A stretch of DNA of 31,091 nucleotides from Spirochaetales bacterium (GCA_007121695.1 SKKC01000391.1:1-31091), one strand, 5' to 3'; counted from the stretch's first letter, positions 23,259-31,091 are shown. The notes: a model not told the origin generated them from the letters alone. Numbers and translations are program-made.

Positions 23259-24089
23259 TTACTTCGCGAGACTGTGAAACCGGCCGCCCGATCGATTGAT
23301 AATTCGGTCAACGAGTCTCGGCGCAAGACGATCGAGGGTGAGCAGCAGCCACCCCTTGGGCGTCAGGATGCGACGATATTTCCGTTTACATATCATGGAC
23401 AGAATTTCGGCGGCCACGTCGCGCTGGGTCATATCGTGTTTGCGTTTGGAGTGCATGACAGACCCGTCTGCGTTGTAAATTTCCTTGTCCGGGTCGTTTT
23501 CCGTGAACCCGACGTAGATAATTCCGACGTGGAGCCCCGTATTCGCAGTCTCGGCCCGAATGGACTGCGCGAGGGCGGTCAGCGCCATTTTTGCCGCCGA
23601 ATAAATCGAAATTCCCGGGAAGCCGCGCATGCCGGACACGCTCGACACAAAGAGCACGCTTCCCGAGCGCGAAAGCAGATCCTGAAAAAAGGCCTGTGTC
23701 GACAGCGAAGCTCCAATGACGTTTGTGCGCATGACGCTTTCGAGTACGTCGGTTTTTATGTCGCCGAAGGCGCCGCGCATCGACGTACCAGCGTTGTTGA
23801 TTAGAATATCGCAACCCGTGTGCTCGTCGGCAGCGCGTTTCAGGGCCTGTGAGGTCGCCGGATCGCAGATATCCCCGACAACGGTCGAAACAGTGCCGCC
23901 CTTCGCCCGGAGCGATTCCGCCACCGCCTGCAGTTTGGTTTCGTTTCTTCCGTGGATGACCACCCTGGCCCCCGCCTCGACGCACAGATGCGCGGTTTCA
24001 CGACCAATGCCGCGGCTGGAACCTGTGATAACGACCGTTTTACCCGCCAGCGTACGAAAACGGCGAGCGAGAGAAGAGGATTCCGACAT
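23259..24089 (-). CDS. short-chain dehydrogenase/reductase
   Basis: A 276-residue NAD(P)-dependent oxidoreductase with the SDR hallmarks: TGSSRGIG near residues 22-29, NNAG in the middle, a catalytic Ser in VSSVSG, and YSAAK. A C-terminal extension carries a hydrophobic stretch (GWLLLTLDRLAP), suggesting membrane contact or a lipid substrate such as a long-chain keto compound. The substrate is not predictable. AAAGGAG is 8-9 nt before the ATG. It is in the minus-strand run with the exported unknown upstream (42-nt gap) and GH3 downstream. Confidence 0.9.
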   Translation of the reverse strand: MSESSSLARRFRTLAGKTVVITGSSRGIGRETAHLCVEAGARVVIHGRNETKLQAVAESLRAKGGTVSTVVGDICDPATSQALKRAADEHTGCDILINNAGTSMRGAFGDIKTDVLESVMRTNVIGASLSTQAFFQDLLSRSGSVLFVSSVSGMRGFPGISIYSAAKMALTALAQSIRAETANTGLHVGIIYVGFTENDPDKEIYNADGSVMHSKRKHDMTQRDVAAEILSMICKRKYRRILTPKGWLLLTLDRLAPRLVDRIINRSGGRFHSLAK

Positions 24090-24131
24090 TCACTGTACTC
24101 CTTTCGGGATTGTAGCACGGTCGGGACCGGA

Positions 24132-24824
24132 TTAGAACAGTTCGTATTGTCTGATCTCGCGGATTTGCACTGTCACCCGAACCGTCGCGGTGTATTGCTC
24201 ACGCCGGATCGCCAGCACCGGAGGTTGCGAGAGAAGGACGTCGGCCACGATTTCGGCTGGACGATTCGGAGTTTCACGACGGGCCTGCACCAGAACGGCC
24301 CGGACAATCGCGTCCCGTATCGCGTCCTGCATGCCTTCGGGACCCGAGAAATAGTGCGCGCGTCCTGTCGCCGACGATCGAGCGACACTCGACACCAGGA
24401 ACTGCTCCCGCGATACTCGCTGTTCGTTATCCGGCGTGAAAAGGAAGACTCCATACACCCGCCCCTCCGACTCACGGACCTCACGTGTACGCAGTCCGGG
24501 GTGACCGGCCGCAATGACCGATCGCAACTCGACCTCGGATCGTTCGACAACCCCCCGAGCCGGTTCGGCAGGAACGACTCGCACGCTGACGCCGTAGGTC
24601 ATGGCGCTGAAGACAAACCTGGCGGTGTCGAGAAGCCTCAGGACCCCACCCTCGGCGCTCCACGGCTCGCGTTCCCGTTCCGACAGAAATGGTTCGAGCT
24701 CCGCCCACAGTTCGGCCTGAAGGAGCATGTCCGTCGCACCGATCTGTGGCGCATGCGAGAATAAAAGGAGACACACAGTCACGAGTACGGATAGCCGGTA
24801 CTTCACATGTACAGATATCGGCAC
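24132..24824 (-). CDS. exported protein of unknown function
   Basis: A 230-residue protein beginning with a hydrophobic signal-like segment (LSVLVTVCLLLFSHAP), then a soluble, charged, mostly alpha/beta region. There is no lipobox cysteine. I recognise no domain. The central part contains VYGVFLFTPDNEQ and HYFSGPEG, and the tail ends in RQYELF. The start at the GTG at 24824 is uncertain; a GTG at 24806 would give a slightly shorter signal region. It lies 45 nt after rhomboid and 42 nt before the SDR gene, so it is likely co-transcribed. Confidence 0.7.
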   Translation of the reverse strand: MPISVHVKYRLSVLVTVCLLLFSHAPQIGATDMLLQAELWAELEPFLSEREREPWSAEGGVLRLLDTARFVFSAMTYGVSVRVVPAEPARGVVERSEVELRSVIAAGHPGLRTREVRESEGRVYGVFLFTPDNEQRVSREQFLVSSVARSSATGRAHYFSGPEGMQDAIRDAIVRAVLVQARRETPNRPAEIVADVLLSQPPVLAIRREQYTATVRVTVQIREIRQYELF

Positions 24825-24869
24825 CGATCGTGGTCTTCCGCAGCCGGCTGACAGGATTCGCTGTCGCCG

Positions 24870-25514
24870 TTAATCCCGGCCGAAGAACACCCGAAGCGAG
24901 TTCACGTTCAGTCGCAGCAACAGATACAGGAAGGCCGCGACAAAACCGGCGAGGTGCGTCAAATGGGCCACGCCGCTCCCCGGGCTCGTAATGCCGCGGA
25001 ACAGCTCAAGCGCCGTAAAACCGAGGACAAGCACCGGCGCCTTCATGGGAATAATCGCGAACAGAAAGATGATGGAATCCGGAAAAAATGTCGCGTAGGC
25101 GAGAAGCGTTGCAAACACGGCACCGGATGCGCCGAGAAGCTGTATCTGCACCAGACCGGTAGCCCAGTAAATACCCAGTGACAGGAGCCCGGCGAGCAGG
25201 CCGGAAAAGAGGTAAAACACGAGAAACTCGGTGGAACCTATCCTGCGTTCGACCTGGGACCCGAAAATGAACAGTCCGAACATATTAAAGAGGATATGCC
25301 CCCACCCGAACGGAGAATGCACGAACATGTAGGTGAAGGGCTGCCAGACCATGCGACCGTATATGGTTTCGAGGGGGTTCATTGCGAGGACATAAAGAAA
25401 ATCCGGCACGAAATTGGTAACTGCGTACACGAGCACATTCGCTCCGACAAGCCACAGCACGGCATTGTACTGTCGATAGGCAAAGGGCCGACGCAGCACG
25501 GCGTTGTTGTTCAT
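24870..25514 (-). CDS. rhomboid family intramembrane serine protease
   Basis: A 214-residue membrane protein with six hydrophobic segments. It has the HILFNMFG motif (residues 73-80) and the catalytic serine in GASG (Ser130). The HLTHLAG stretch (His184/His187) supplies the catalytic histidine. It cuts transmembrane substrates within the bilayer; targets are unknown. The longer in-frame reading back to 25838 overlaps the divergent lipoprotein gene, so I start at the ATG at 25514. No Shine-Dalgarno sequence precedes that ATG and a promoter-like sequence ends 7 nt before it. The gene heads the minus-strand run. Confidence 0.92.
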   Translation of the reverse strand: MNNNAVLRRPFAYRQYNAVLWLVGANVLVYAVTNFVPDFLYVLAMNPLETIYGRMVWQPFTYMFVHSPFGWGHILFNMFGLFIFGSQVERRIGSTEFLVFYLFSGLLAGLLSLGIYWATGLVQIQLLGASGAVFATLLAYATFFPDSIIFLFAIIPMKAPVLVLGFTALELFRGITSPGSGVAHLTHLAGFVAAFLYLLLRLNVNSLRVFFGRD

Positions 25515-25521
25515 GCACAGT

Positions 25522-25551
25522 AATGTACGCGAAGCCGGAGGGCTGCGGCAA
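25522..25551 (-). promoter_or_regulatory. candidate rhomboid promoter placed for a leaderless transcript
   Basis: On the minus strand TTGCCG (25546-25551), an 18-nt spacer and TACATT (25522-25527) lie only 7 nt before the ATG. The divergent lipoprotein gene starts 85 nt away; I see no clear promoter for it. Confidence 0.42.
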
Positions 25552-25598
25552 CACTGGCGTGTAGGCGATTGCTGTCTGTCGGCAGTACGTTGAGGAAT

Positions 25599-26966
25599 AT
25601 GAGACGTTTTCTGTTCCCGACTGCCGTACTGACTCTGGTACTGATCGTGTCCTGCGCAAGCCCGGACAGGTTCGGGCCATTTCCTCCGGACCACACCCCT
25701 GAACCCCTCGGGGACGTCCTCTTCATTGGCGACGACGGCAATGTATACACGGTCGATCCCGAAAGCCGGGAAACCACCGCGCTGACCGATCTGAGCGTAC
25801 GCTACGGCGGCACGCCGCACAGCTACGATCAACCGCACTGGTCACCAGACGGTATGAAGATCAGCTACGTTGCCATGCATCGCTCTGAGCGCAGCGGACG
25901 ATCGTATTATCTCTACGTTCACGATCTGGCCAGCGGCGCTGTTCGAACGCACGAGGTTACTGCGGCCCAGCCGCCCGCGTATACGCAGTGGGCACCAGAC
26001 AGCCGCAGGCTCTCGTTTCTGGTGCAAAGCGAAGAGACCGGGCTGCTGGAAATTGTTGTCTGGGATACAGAAACCGATCACACAGTGCGGGTACTGAATA
26101 ATCGGCCATTGTTCTGGGACTGGAGCCCGTCGGGTGACTTTCTTGTCGCACACGGTGGCACATCGTCGCTCCGCGGCGGCAGTGGTACGGTCTCCATCGT
26201 ACGATTTGATACCGCAGCGGAGCCGACGGTGAACGAGCTCGACGTACAGGCGGGGTATTTTCAGGTGCCTGCCATTGCTCCTTCGAGTGATGCGTTCGCG
26301 ATGGGAGTTTTTTCACAGGAGACAGGGACGTCACTGGCTGTCCGGAGTATCGAAACCGGAGAAACCGTCATTCGAGGCCCGCTGTTCAGCGCGGGAGCTT
26401 TCGGGTGGTCACCAGATGGGGAGTGGATCGCATACATAACAGGGCTGCGACGACCCACCGGCGAAATCACGGGAAATCTCCGGATCGCACAGCGAGAGAG
26501 TGACGTCCGCCTTGTTTCTGACCGCAGCAGGTCACTGCCCGTGCAGGAGGACTCCAGGGCACCATCGCTCGGTGGTGTAAACGCGTTCTACTGGAGTCCG
26601 GACGGCGCCCATCTGGCGTTTTACCGGACCGATCGCCAGCAGAACGATGCCGGGCAGCTGGTACTCGAAGTTCGCCTCGGGTTCATTGAGACCGCTACCG
26701 GGCGCGCGTTCGAGCTTCCCCCGGAAAGACCGACGACGAGCCTGTCGAGTGTCATCATCCCATACTTTGACCAGTACGCTCGCTCGGGCAGCATGTTCAC
26801 CACCGACGGCAGCGGGTTTCTCATGAACGTGCAGACGCCGGATAATCGGCCGGGGATCTACCTCGTGGACGTGGCATCGCGTACGGCAGAACTCATTGCG
26901 TACGGCCACATGCCCGTATTTCGACCGACTGGTTCCGGGGAGCAATTGTCGAGCGAAAGCCTTTGA
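25599..26966 (+). CDS. TolB-like beta-propeller lipoprotein
   Basis: A 455-residue protein with a signal peptide and lipobox IVSC (Cys19). Six or so TolB/WD40-like PD40 repeats follow, each marked by a W-S-P-D-G-like motif: HWSPDGMKISY, QWAPDSRRLSF, DWSPSGDFLV, AIAPSSDAFAM, GWSPDGEWIAY and YWSPDGAHLAF. Such propellers bind proteins or peptides in the periplasm; no enzyme residues are visible. The ATG at 25599 is preceded by GAGGA at a short distance of about 2-3 nt. Its stop overlaps a possible TTG start of the decarboxylase. TolB itself is a different arrangement, because its N-terminal domain is absent here. Confidence 0.88.
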   Translation: MRRFLFPTAVLTLVLIVSCASPDRFGPFPPDHTPEPLGDVLFIGDDGNVYTVDPESRETTALTDLSVRYGGTPHSYDQPHWSPDGMKISYVAMHRSERSGRSYYLYVHDLASGAVRTHEVTAAQPPAYTQWAPDSRRLSFLVQSEETGLLEIVVWDTETDHTVRVLNNRPLFWDWSPSGDFLVAHGGTSSLRGGSGTVSIVRFDTAAEPTVNELDVQAGYFQVPAIAPSSDAFAMGVFSQETGTSLAVRSIETGETVIRGPLFSAGAFGWSPDGEWIAYITGLRRPTGEITGNLRIAQRESDVRLVSDRSRSLPVQEDSRAPSLGGVNAFYWSPDGAHLAFYRTDRQQNDAGQLVLEVRLGFIETATGRAFELPPERPTTSLSSVIIPYFDQYARSGSMFTTDGSGFLMNVQTPDNRPGIYLVDVASRTAELIAYGHMPVFRPTGSGEQLSSESL

Positions 26967-26975
26967 CAGTACACT
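26946..26975 (+). promoter_or_regulatory. candidate promoter inside the lipoprotein gene for the decarboxylase
   Basis: TTGTCG (26946-26951), an 18-nt spacer and TACACT (26970-26975) lie 8 nt before the GTG at 26984. Neither that GTG nor the alternative TTG at 26963 has a Shine-Dalgarno sequence. Confidence 0.38.
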
Positions 26976-26983
26976 CGGCAACT

Positions 26984-28174
26984 GTGAACACACTACAGGA
27001 AAACTACTACTTCCCTCTCGACCGTTATATCTCGCAGGAGCGGATGGACCGCCTGCGGGACTTTACCCGAGGTAAGGAAACGCCTCTTCTGGTCGTCGAC
27101 CTGGATCTTGTCCGGGAGCGCTACGAGTTGTTTCAGAAGACCATGCCCTTCGCAAAGGTCTACTACGCGGTAAAGGCAAACCCCATGGACGAGGTTATTG
27201 AACTGCTTCGCGATCTGGGCAGCAGTTTCGATGTCGCAACCAGATACGAACTGGACCAGCTGCTTCGTCTGGGGGTCGATCCGGCGCGCATGAGTTACGG
27301 AAATACGATCAAAAAACGCGCTGACATCCAGTACTTTTACGAGAACGGTGTCCGCCTGTTCTGCAGTGACAGTTTTGAGGACACGCAGAACATTGCGCAA
27401 AACGCGCCTGGGTCAAAGGTGTTTTTCCGACTCATTACCGAAGGCACCGGAAGCGACTGGCCGCTGTCGCGGAAGTTCGGTGCGCATTCCGACGTTCTGT
27501 ACAATCTCGCGCTTCGGGCACGGGATCTCGGTCTGATTCCGTGGGGCTTGAGCTTTCACGTCGGGAGCCAGCAGCGGGACATTGGCCAGTACGACGACGG
27601 TATCTCCCGGGCGAAATATCTCTTTACCTGTCTTCAGGACGAAGGCATAGAGCTGCAAATGATCAACATCGGCGGCGGGTTCCCTGCGAACTACGTTGAC
27701 CCGACCCTGCCCATGGAGACCTACGCGAGCGAGATCAAGCGTTTTCTGCACGAAGACTTTGGCGACGAACTTCCCGAGGTACTTATTGAACCTGGACGTG
27801 GCATGACTGCCGACGCCGGAGTCATTGTCTCGGAGATCGTGCTGGTGGCCAAAAAGGCGAAGAACGGGCTGTATCGATGGGTGTTCCTCGACGTCGGCAT
27901 GTTCGGCGGGCTTATCGAGACCTTTAACGAAGCGATCCGCTATCCCATCTACTTCGACAAATCAGGAAAATCGGAAGAGATTATTCTCGCAGGCCCGACC
28001 TGTGACAGCATGGATATCATGTATCAGAACTTCCGGTACCGCATGCCGCACAGCTGCGGCATCGGCGACCGGGCCTACATCCTTTCCACAGGCGCATATA
28101 CGCAGAGCTACAGCTCGGTGAACTTCAACGGCTTTCCACCGCTGCAGGCATGCGTCCTTCCCGCGTCGCAATGA
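26984..28174 (+). CDS. fold-type III PLP ornithine/lysine decarboxylase
   Basis: A 396-residue alanine-racemase-fold decarboxylase that should make putrescine or cadaverine. PLP Lys64 is in YAVKANP. The family motifs SFHVGSQ, INIGGGFP and EPGRGM are present, and the dimer-site GPTCDSMD carries the catalytic Cys. The C-terminal GAYT...FNGFPP completes the family. The N-terminus aligns with Pseudomonas lysine/ornithine decarboxylase starting near ENYYFP, which supports the GTG at 26984. The TTG at 26963 remains possible and would overlap the upstream gene. The preference for ornithine or lysine cannot be settled from sequence. The stop overlaps the rlmE start (ATGA). Confidence 0.92.
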   Translation: MNTLQENYYFPLDRYISQERMDRLRDFTRGKETPLLVVDLDLVRERYELFQKTMPFAKVYYAVKANPMDEVIELLRDLGSSFDVATRYELDQLLRLGVDPARMSYGNTIKKRADIQYFYENGVRLFCSDSFEDTQNIAQNAPGSKVFFRLITEGTGSDWPLSRKFGAHSDVLYNLALRARDLGLIPWGLSFHVGSQQRDIGQYDDGISRAKYLFTCLQDEGIELQMINIGGGFPANYVDPTLPMETYASEIKRFLHEDFGDELPEVLIEPGRGMTADAGVIVSEIVLVAKKAKNGLYRWVFLDVGMFGGLIETFNEAIRYPIYFDKSGKSEEIILAGPTCDSMDIMYQNFRYRMPHSCGIGDRAYILSTGAYTQSYSSVNFNGFPPLQACVLPASQ

Positions 28175-28764
28175 AACGTAAACCCGACCACTACACCGAA
28201 CGGGCACGGAAAGAAGGCTTCCCGGCCCGCAGTGTCTACAAGTTCGACGAGTTACAGCATCGCTTCCGGCTGGTGAACCGGGGCGATACCGTACTCGATA
28301 TCGGTGCATCGCCGGGCAGCTGGACGCTTCGGCTGCTTGAGCTTGTCGGGAAAGAAGGAACCGTGGTCGCGCTCGATCGCAAGGAGCTTCCTGAGCTGAC
28401 CCGCGCAGGAAACACGGCTGTGTGCATGCAGGCAGACATAACCGAGCCGGCCGAATACGGCGATCTCGAGCGCTACGCGCCGTTTGACGCGATTGTCAGC
28501 GACGCAGCCCCGAATACGAGCGGGCACCGCACGCTCGACACAGCAAGATCCGCAGTCATTGTCGAGTCGTCACTTGAACTTACCGGGCAGCTGTTAAAGC
28601 CGGGAGGCAATGCCGCGTTCAAGCTCTTCCAGGGAGGGGACGAACAGGCCATTCTGGCTACCGCACGCGACATGTTCGAGAAAGCCCGAATCGTGAAGCC
28701 AAAGGCCTGCCGCGACGAGAGCTTTGAAGTGTTTCTTGTCTGCACCGGACGAACGGCCACGTGA
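28171..28764 (+). CDS. rlmE: FtsJ/RlmE-type ribosomal RNA 2'-O-methyltransferase
   Basis: A 197-residue Rossmann methyltransferase. In E. coli, RlmE methylates U2552 of 23S rRNA at the 2'-OH in assembled 50S subunits. The K-D-K-E tetrad is present: the Lys in SVYKFDE, Asp in VSDAAPN, Lys in FKLFQG and Glu in ESFEVFLV. The SAM site is LDIGASPGSW. The start at 28171 forms an ATGA overlap with the decarboxylase and gives the typical MKRKPDHYTERARKEGF beginning; the ATG at 28150 has no better ribosome site. Coupling to the decarboxylase has no obvious metabolic reason. Confidence 0.93.
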   Translation: MKRKPDHYTERARKEGFPARSVYKFDELQHRFRLVNRGDTVLDIGASPGSWTLRLLELVGKEGTVVALDRKELPELTRAGNTAVCMQADITEPAEYGDLERYAPFDAIVSDAAPNTSGHRTLDTARSAVIVESSLELTGQLLKPGGNAAFKLFQGGDEQAILATARDMFEKARIVKPKACRDESFEVFLVCTGRTAT

Positions 28765-28783
28765 GAGCGGGATCTCGCGTGGC
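28756..28783. terminator. bidirectional hairpin between rlmE and the polyprenyl synthase
   Basis: GCCACGTGAGA (28756-28766) pairs with TCTCGCGTGGC (28773-28783), eleven pairs including one G-T, around a 6-base loop. It spans the rlmE stop and ends at the stop of the converging prenyl synthase gene. Neither strand has a T-run after it. Confidence 0.6.
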
Positions 28784-29797
28784 TCAGCTCTGCCGGTGTT
28801 CGAGATGCAGGAATATGTTTTCCAGCGCGTCGGCTGGCATGCCGTCCGGAAGGAGATTGAGTTCGGCGCGTGCGCGCTGCAGATAGCGTGCGGCTTCGCG
28901 GGATGCTTCCTCGACACCGCCCCGCCCGACAACGTCGCTCAGTACGGTCTGCACAATCTGACGCTTCGCCCGGGCGGGCGCCGCGGTAACCGATCGATGC
29001 CATGAAGCAAGCTCGTTCGGTCCTGATGCCGCGATAATGAGGGGAAGGGTCAGTGTTCCGGCGAGAAGATCGGCTCCGACGGGTTTTCCGGTTATCTTCG
29101 GATCTCCGGAAATATCCAGAACGTCGTCCTGTATCTGAAATGCCGTACCAAGACAGTAGGCTATCCGACGCAACCGTTGCAGCAGCTGCCCTGTCGCGCC
29201 GTGTTCGCTCGCTCCGAGGGTCAGGGACAGAATAAACATGGCCGTGGTCTTCCCGAAGATGCGCCGCATATACTCCCGCCGCGTAAGCGCCGGGGCTTCC
29301 GCGTTTCTGAGTTCCGACTCGCACATGCGCGAAACACCTCGCGCGAGTACCCGTGCCTGATCCGGAGACGCGTGATCCGCGAAGAGCTCAAAGGTAAGGC
29401 TGAACAGAAAGTCCCCCATGAGCACTGCGTCGTGAGCGCCGTATTGTCGGTGCAGCGCCATGCGACCTCGCCTGTGAGACGCCTGATCGAGAATGTCGTC
29501 GTGTATGAGCGTTGCCGCATGCAGAAGTTCGACACCTGCCGCGAGGCGGATCGCACTCTGCGGTGCTGATACCCCTGCCTCGTGTTCACCTCGCTCGGCT
29601 GCCGCCAGCCGCGCCCCGATGAGTACAAGGGCCGGTCGCAGGCGCTTACCACCGCTACGAACGAAGTCTGCCAGACCTTCGCGAATGCGAAGAGCCTGGC
29701 GATCAAGATTGCGCCTGATTTCGGCGTCTGTCAGATCAAGGTCGTGCAGCAGGTCGGGGAACTGCCCCCAGAACATTCCGGGGGCGGGTTTTCCCAT
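28784..29797 (-). CDS. long-chain polyprenyl diphosphate synthase
   Basis: A 337-residue trans-prenyltransferase that extends an allylic diphosphate with isopentenyl units. It has GGKRLRP (49-55), the first aspartate motif DDILD (100-104) and the second one in IQDDVLD. These are followed by GKPVGADLLAGTLTLPLI, which resembles heptaprenyl synthases more than FPP synthase. Ala is the fifth residue before DDILD, where short-chain enzymes have bulky aromatics, which favours a long product such as a menaquinone side chain. The gene lies 17 nt after the NDH-2-like quinone reductase, supporting a quinone role; carotenoid precursor supply is an alternative. The start is the ATG at 29797; no clear ribosome site. 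Confidence 0.9.
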   Translation of the reverse strand: MGKPAPGMFWGQFPDLLHDLDLTDAEIRRNLDRQALRIREGLADFVRSGGKRLRPALVLIGARLAAAERGEHEAGVSAPQSAIRLAAGVELLHAATLIHDDILDQASHRRGRMALHRQYGAHDAVLMGDFLFSLTFELFADHASPDQARVLARGVSRMCESELRNAEAPALTRREYMRRIFGKTTAMFILSLTLGASEHGATGQLLQRLRRIAYCLGTAFQIQDDVLDISGDPKITGKPVGADLLAGTLTLPLIIAASGPNELASWHRSVTAAPARAKRQIVQTVLSDVVGRGGVEEASREAARYLQRARAELNLLPDGMPADALENIFLHLEHRQS

Positions 29798-29814
29798 GTC
29801 GGTTTTCGATACGG

Positions 29815-31091
29815 TTACGGGCGTGGTTCGCCGGTGTACAGATACGTACGCTTGGCTATCCATGTGCTGTTCCACCAGTTTTTCAACCACCTCATGACGT
29901 AATGATCAAGACCAAGACCACGTCCGGCACCACCAAGAAGTACGAAGGATGCCGTCATGTACCAGTACAGTTCAACGTTCCCCCATCCGGATACAATGAA
30001 GAATCCACACATTCCTATTGATGCTGCGGCCGAAAGGAAGGTAAACAGTCCGACGATCAGACATACTCCGATTACGACCTGCGCAATTACGGCTCCCGCC
30101 TGGGCTCCGTACGCGACTATGGGGTGTATGCTGAGGAAGGTCTCTGCAAACCACTCGTAGATCCCTATCGGCTCACTCAGAATCGATGTCTGCCATACTC
30201 CGGTGCGCCCCATACCACCAGGCGTTGCACTCGTTGCGGCACTGATTTCGTCGGTAAGGCCTGGAAGAAATATGTTGTTCGGCGACGGCCTGAGAATACC
30301 GTCGGGTCCGGGGTTAAGCCACCCGGTAGAGACCTTGTACAGCCCTTCTGTCAACCACTTGATTCCAAGGAATACACGAACGGGCAGAGCCCAGTAGACC
30401 GGAATCTTGTACGAAAAGTGCTCGCGGGTGATCGTTCGGCCATTCTTGACGTCCAGGAACTGGCCCCGAATATACTCCCACACCGCGTTTACTCCGGCAA
30501 CGCCGAACAGGTAGTGCAGGTTAATGAGGTGCTTCACGCCCAGTGCCAGGAAGCCACTCATACTCATGCCACCGACGTGCGCCACACCGACCTTGCTTCC
30601 AAGAGACACCATGTGACCATGGTAGTTGCTCTTGAAGGGCTTCATGGGCTTTCGCTCCATGTCGGCAATAATGTTGTGCGACGCGGTATGCGCGGTCTGC
30701 AGGGCCGTTTCAACGATCTGCGGCAGCACCGTGTCGTTCTCGACAAACCAGATCATGTCTCCGACCATGAAGACATTCTCGTAGTCCACGCTCTGCATGA
30801 ACTCGTTGACCTTGATGCGTCCACGCTGGCCTGCAATACACATATCGTCGTCGTCGAAATGACACCCCGCCATGCCGTGGATGCCTTCGGGGGACGCCTG
30901 CACTGCACCAGCACTCGGCGATACCGAACCCTTGGTCAGCTCGATTTTCGACGTGAACTCGGAACCGTGTACGCCGGCTGTCCAGATAAAGGTCTCTGTC
31001 CTGATAGGGTCCTGGCCTTCCAGCTCTACGACACCAGGCTTTGCACCGGTAATCTTCGTGCTCAGCATGAAGTCACATCCGTTCTTCTCGA
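29815..31091 (-). CDS. NDH-2-like dehydrogenase with C-terminal membrane (DoxX-like) domain, 5' end outside window
   Basis: The 3' part of a type II NADH dehydrogenase that passes electrons from NADH to quinone without pumping protons. The visible 424 residues begin inside the dinucleotide domain. They show the family FAD-binding segment ENVFMVGDMIWF...LPQIVETALQTAHTASHNI and the membrane-association region SKVGVAHVGGMSMSG. From about ALPVRVFLGIKWLTEGLYK onward, four further hydrophobic segments form a DoxX-like membrane domain of about 190 residues, absent from ordinary NDH-2. The last residues (AKRTYLYTGEPRP) are charged and cytoplasmic in character. The gene leads into the polyprenyl synthase. 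The N-terminal FAD motif is beyond the window, so the 5' end cannot be judged. Confidence 0.87.
   Translation of the reverse strand, partial: EKNGCDFMLSTKITGAKPGVVELEGQDPIRTETFIWTAGVHGSEFTSKIELTKGSVSPSAGAVQASPEGIHGMAGCHFDDDDMCIAGQRGRIKVNEFMQSVDYENVFMVGDMIWFVENDTVLPQIVETALQTAHTASHNIIADMERKPMKPFKSNYHGHMVSLGSKVGVAHVGGMSMSGFLALGVKHLINLHYLFGVAGVNAVWEYIRGQFLDVKNGRTITREHFSYKIPVYWALPVRVFLGIKWLTEGLYKVSTGWLNPGPDGILRPSPNNIFLPGLTDEISAATSATPGGMGRTGVWQTSILSEPIGIYEWFAETFLSIHPIVAYGAQAGAVIAQVVIGVCLIVGLFTFLSAAASIGMCGFFIVSGWGNVELYWYMTASFVLLGGAGRGLGLDHYVMRWLKNWWNSTWIAKRTYLYTGEPRP

Noticed and set aside
25515..25838. Longer N-terminus for the rhomboid gene
   Set aside because: It would overlap the divergent lipoprotein gene and adds an Arg/Gln-rich non-membrane extension unlike the family; the ATG at 25514 gives the normal length.
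1..31091. CRISPR arrays, tRNA or rRNA genes, insertion sequences or prophage genes
   Set aside because: I read both strands and saw no regularly spaced repeats, no tRNA/rRNA-like sequence, no transposase or integrase motifs and no terminal inverted repeats.

Overview
This window looks like chromosomal DNA from a free-living spirochaete. It has a high-fifties GC content (estimated by eye) and dense gene packing with many 4-bp or short overlaps. The lineage call is an inference from gene content: a GAF/HD-GYP protein, GatCAB with an archaeal-type AspRS, a carotenoid desaturase and a BCCT osmolyte carrier. These would suit a pigmented, salt-tolerant Spirochaeta/Alkalispirochaeta-like organism. 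I saw no rRNA, tRNA, CRISPR array, insertion sequence or phage gene.

Layout. 1-1376 is the 5' two thirds of an ABC exporter (minus strand, cut by the window edge). 1532-4636 holds mgtC, a BCCT carrier and a tandem UspA protein; uspA and the carrier overlap by ATGA. 4669-11532 is a minus-strand operon for tRNA-dependent amidation: gatC, gatA, a gatB fused in frame to an asparaginase-like domain, an archaeal-type aspS and a MATE transporter. 11694-13115 is a lone plus-strand (alpha/alpha)6 glycosidase-like gene. 13112-15006 holds a short GlpA-like flavoprotein coupled to an SdhB-like iron-sulfur subunit. 15086-17186 is the divergent pair nudC and GAF/HD-GYP. 17235-20074 is the three-gene transhydrogenase pntA1-pntA2-pntB. 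20163-25514 is a minus-strand run: rhomboid, an exported unknown, an SDR, a GH3 lipoprotein and a CrtI-type desaturase. 25599-28764 is a plus-strand run: a beta-propeller lipoprotein, an ornithine/lysine decarboxylase and rlmE. 28784-31091 is a polyprenyl diphosphate synthase and an NDH-2-like dehydrogenase with a C-terminal membrane domain.

How the genes fit together. The gatC-gatA-gatB-aspS cluster encodes what is needed to make Asn-tRNA(Asn) by mischarging with Asp and then amidating. Its outstanding feature is the GatB C-terminal asparaginase-like domain. That domain keeps the Thr-Asp dyad (HGTDT) but has lost the nucleophilic Thr (GGT to GGA), so it looks repurposed rather than enzymatic. 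GatA has an intact Lys-Ser-Ser triad and should still supply ammonia. A second theme is quinone and NAD(P) redox: NDH-2, polyprenyl synthase, G3P dehydrogenase with an SDH-type iron-sulfur subunit, Pnt and NudC.

A third observation concerns gene starts. Several genes that begin transcription units (mgtC, uspA, gatC, rhomboid, the decarboxylase and perhaps HD-GYP) lack a Shine-Dalgarno sequence and have a plausible -10 box only 7-17 nt before the start codon. This suggests leaderless or near-leaderless mRNAs.
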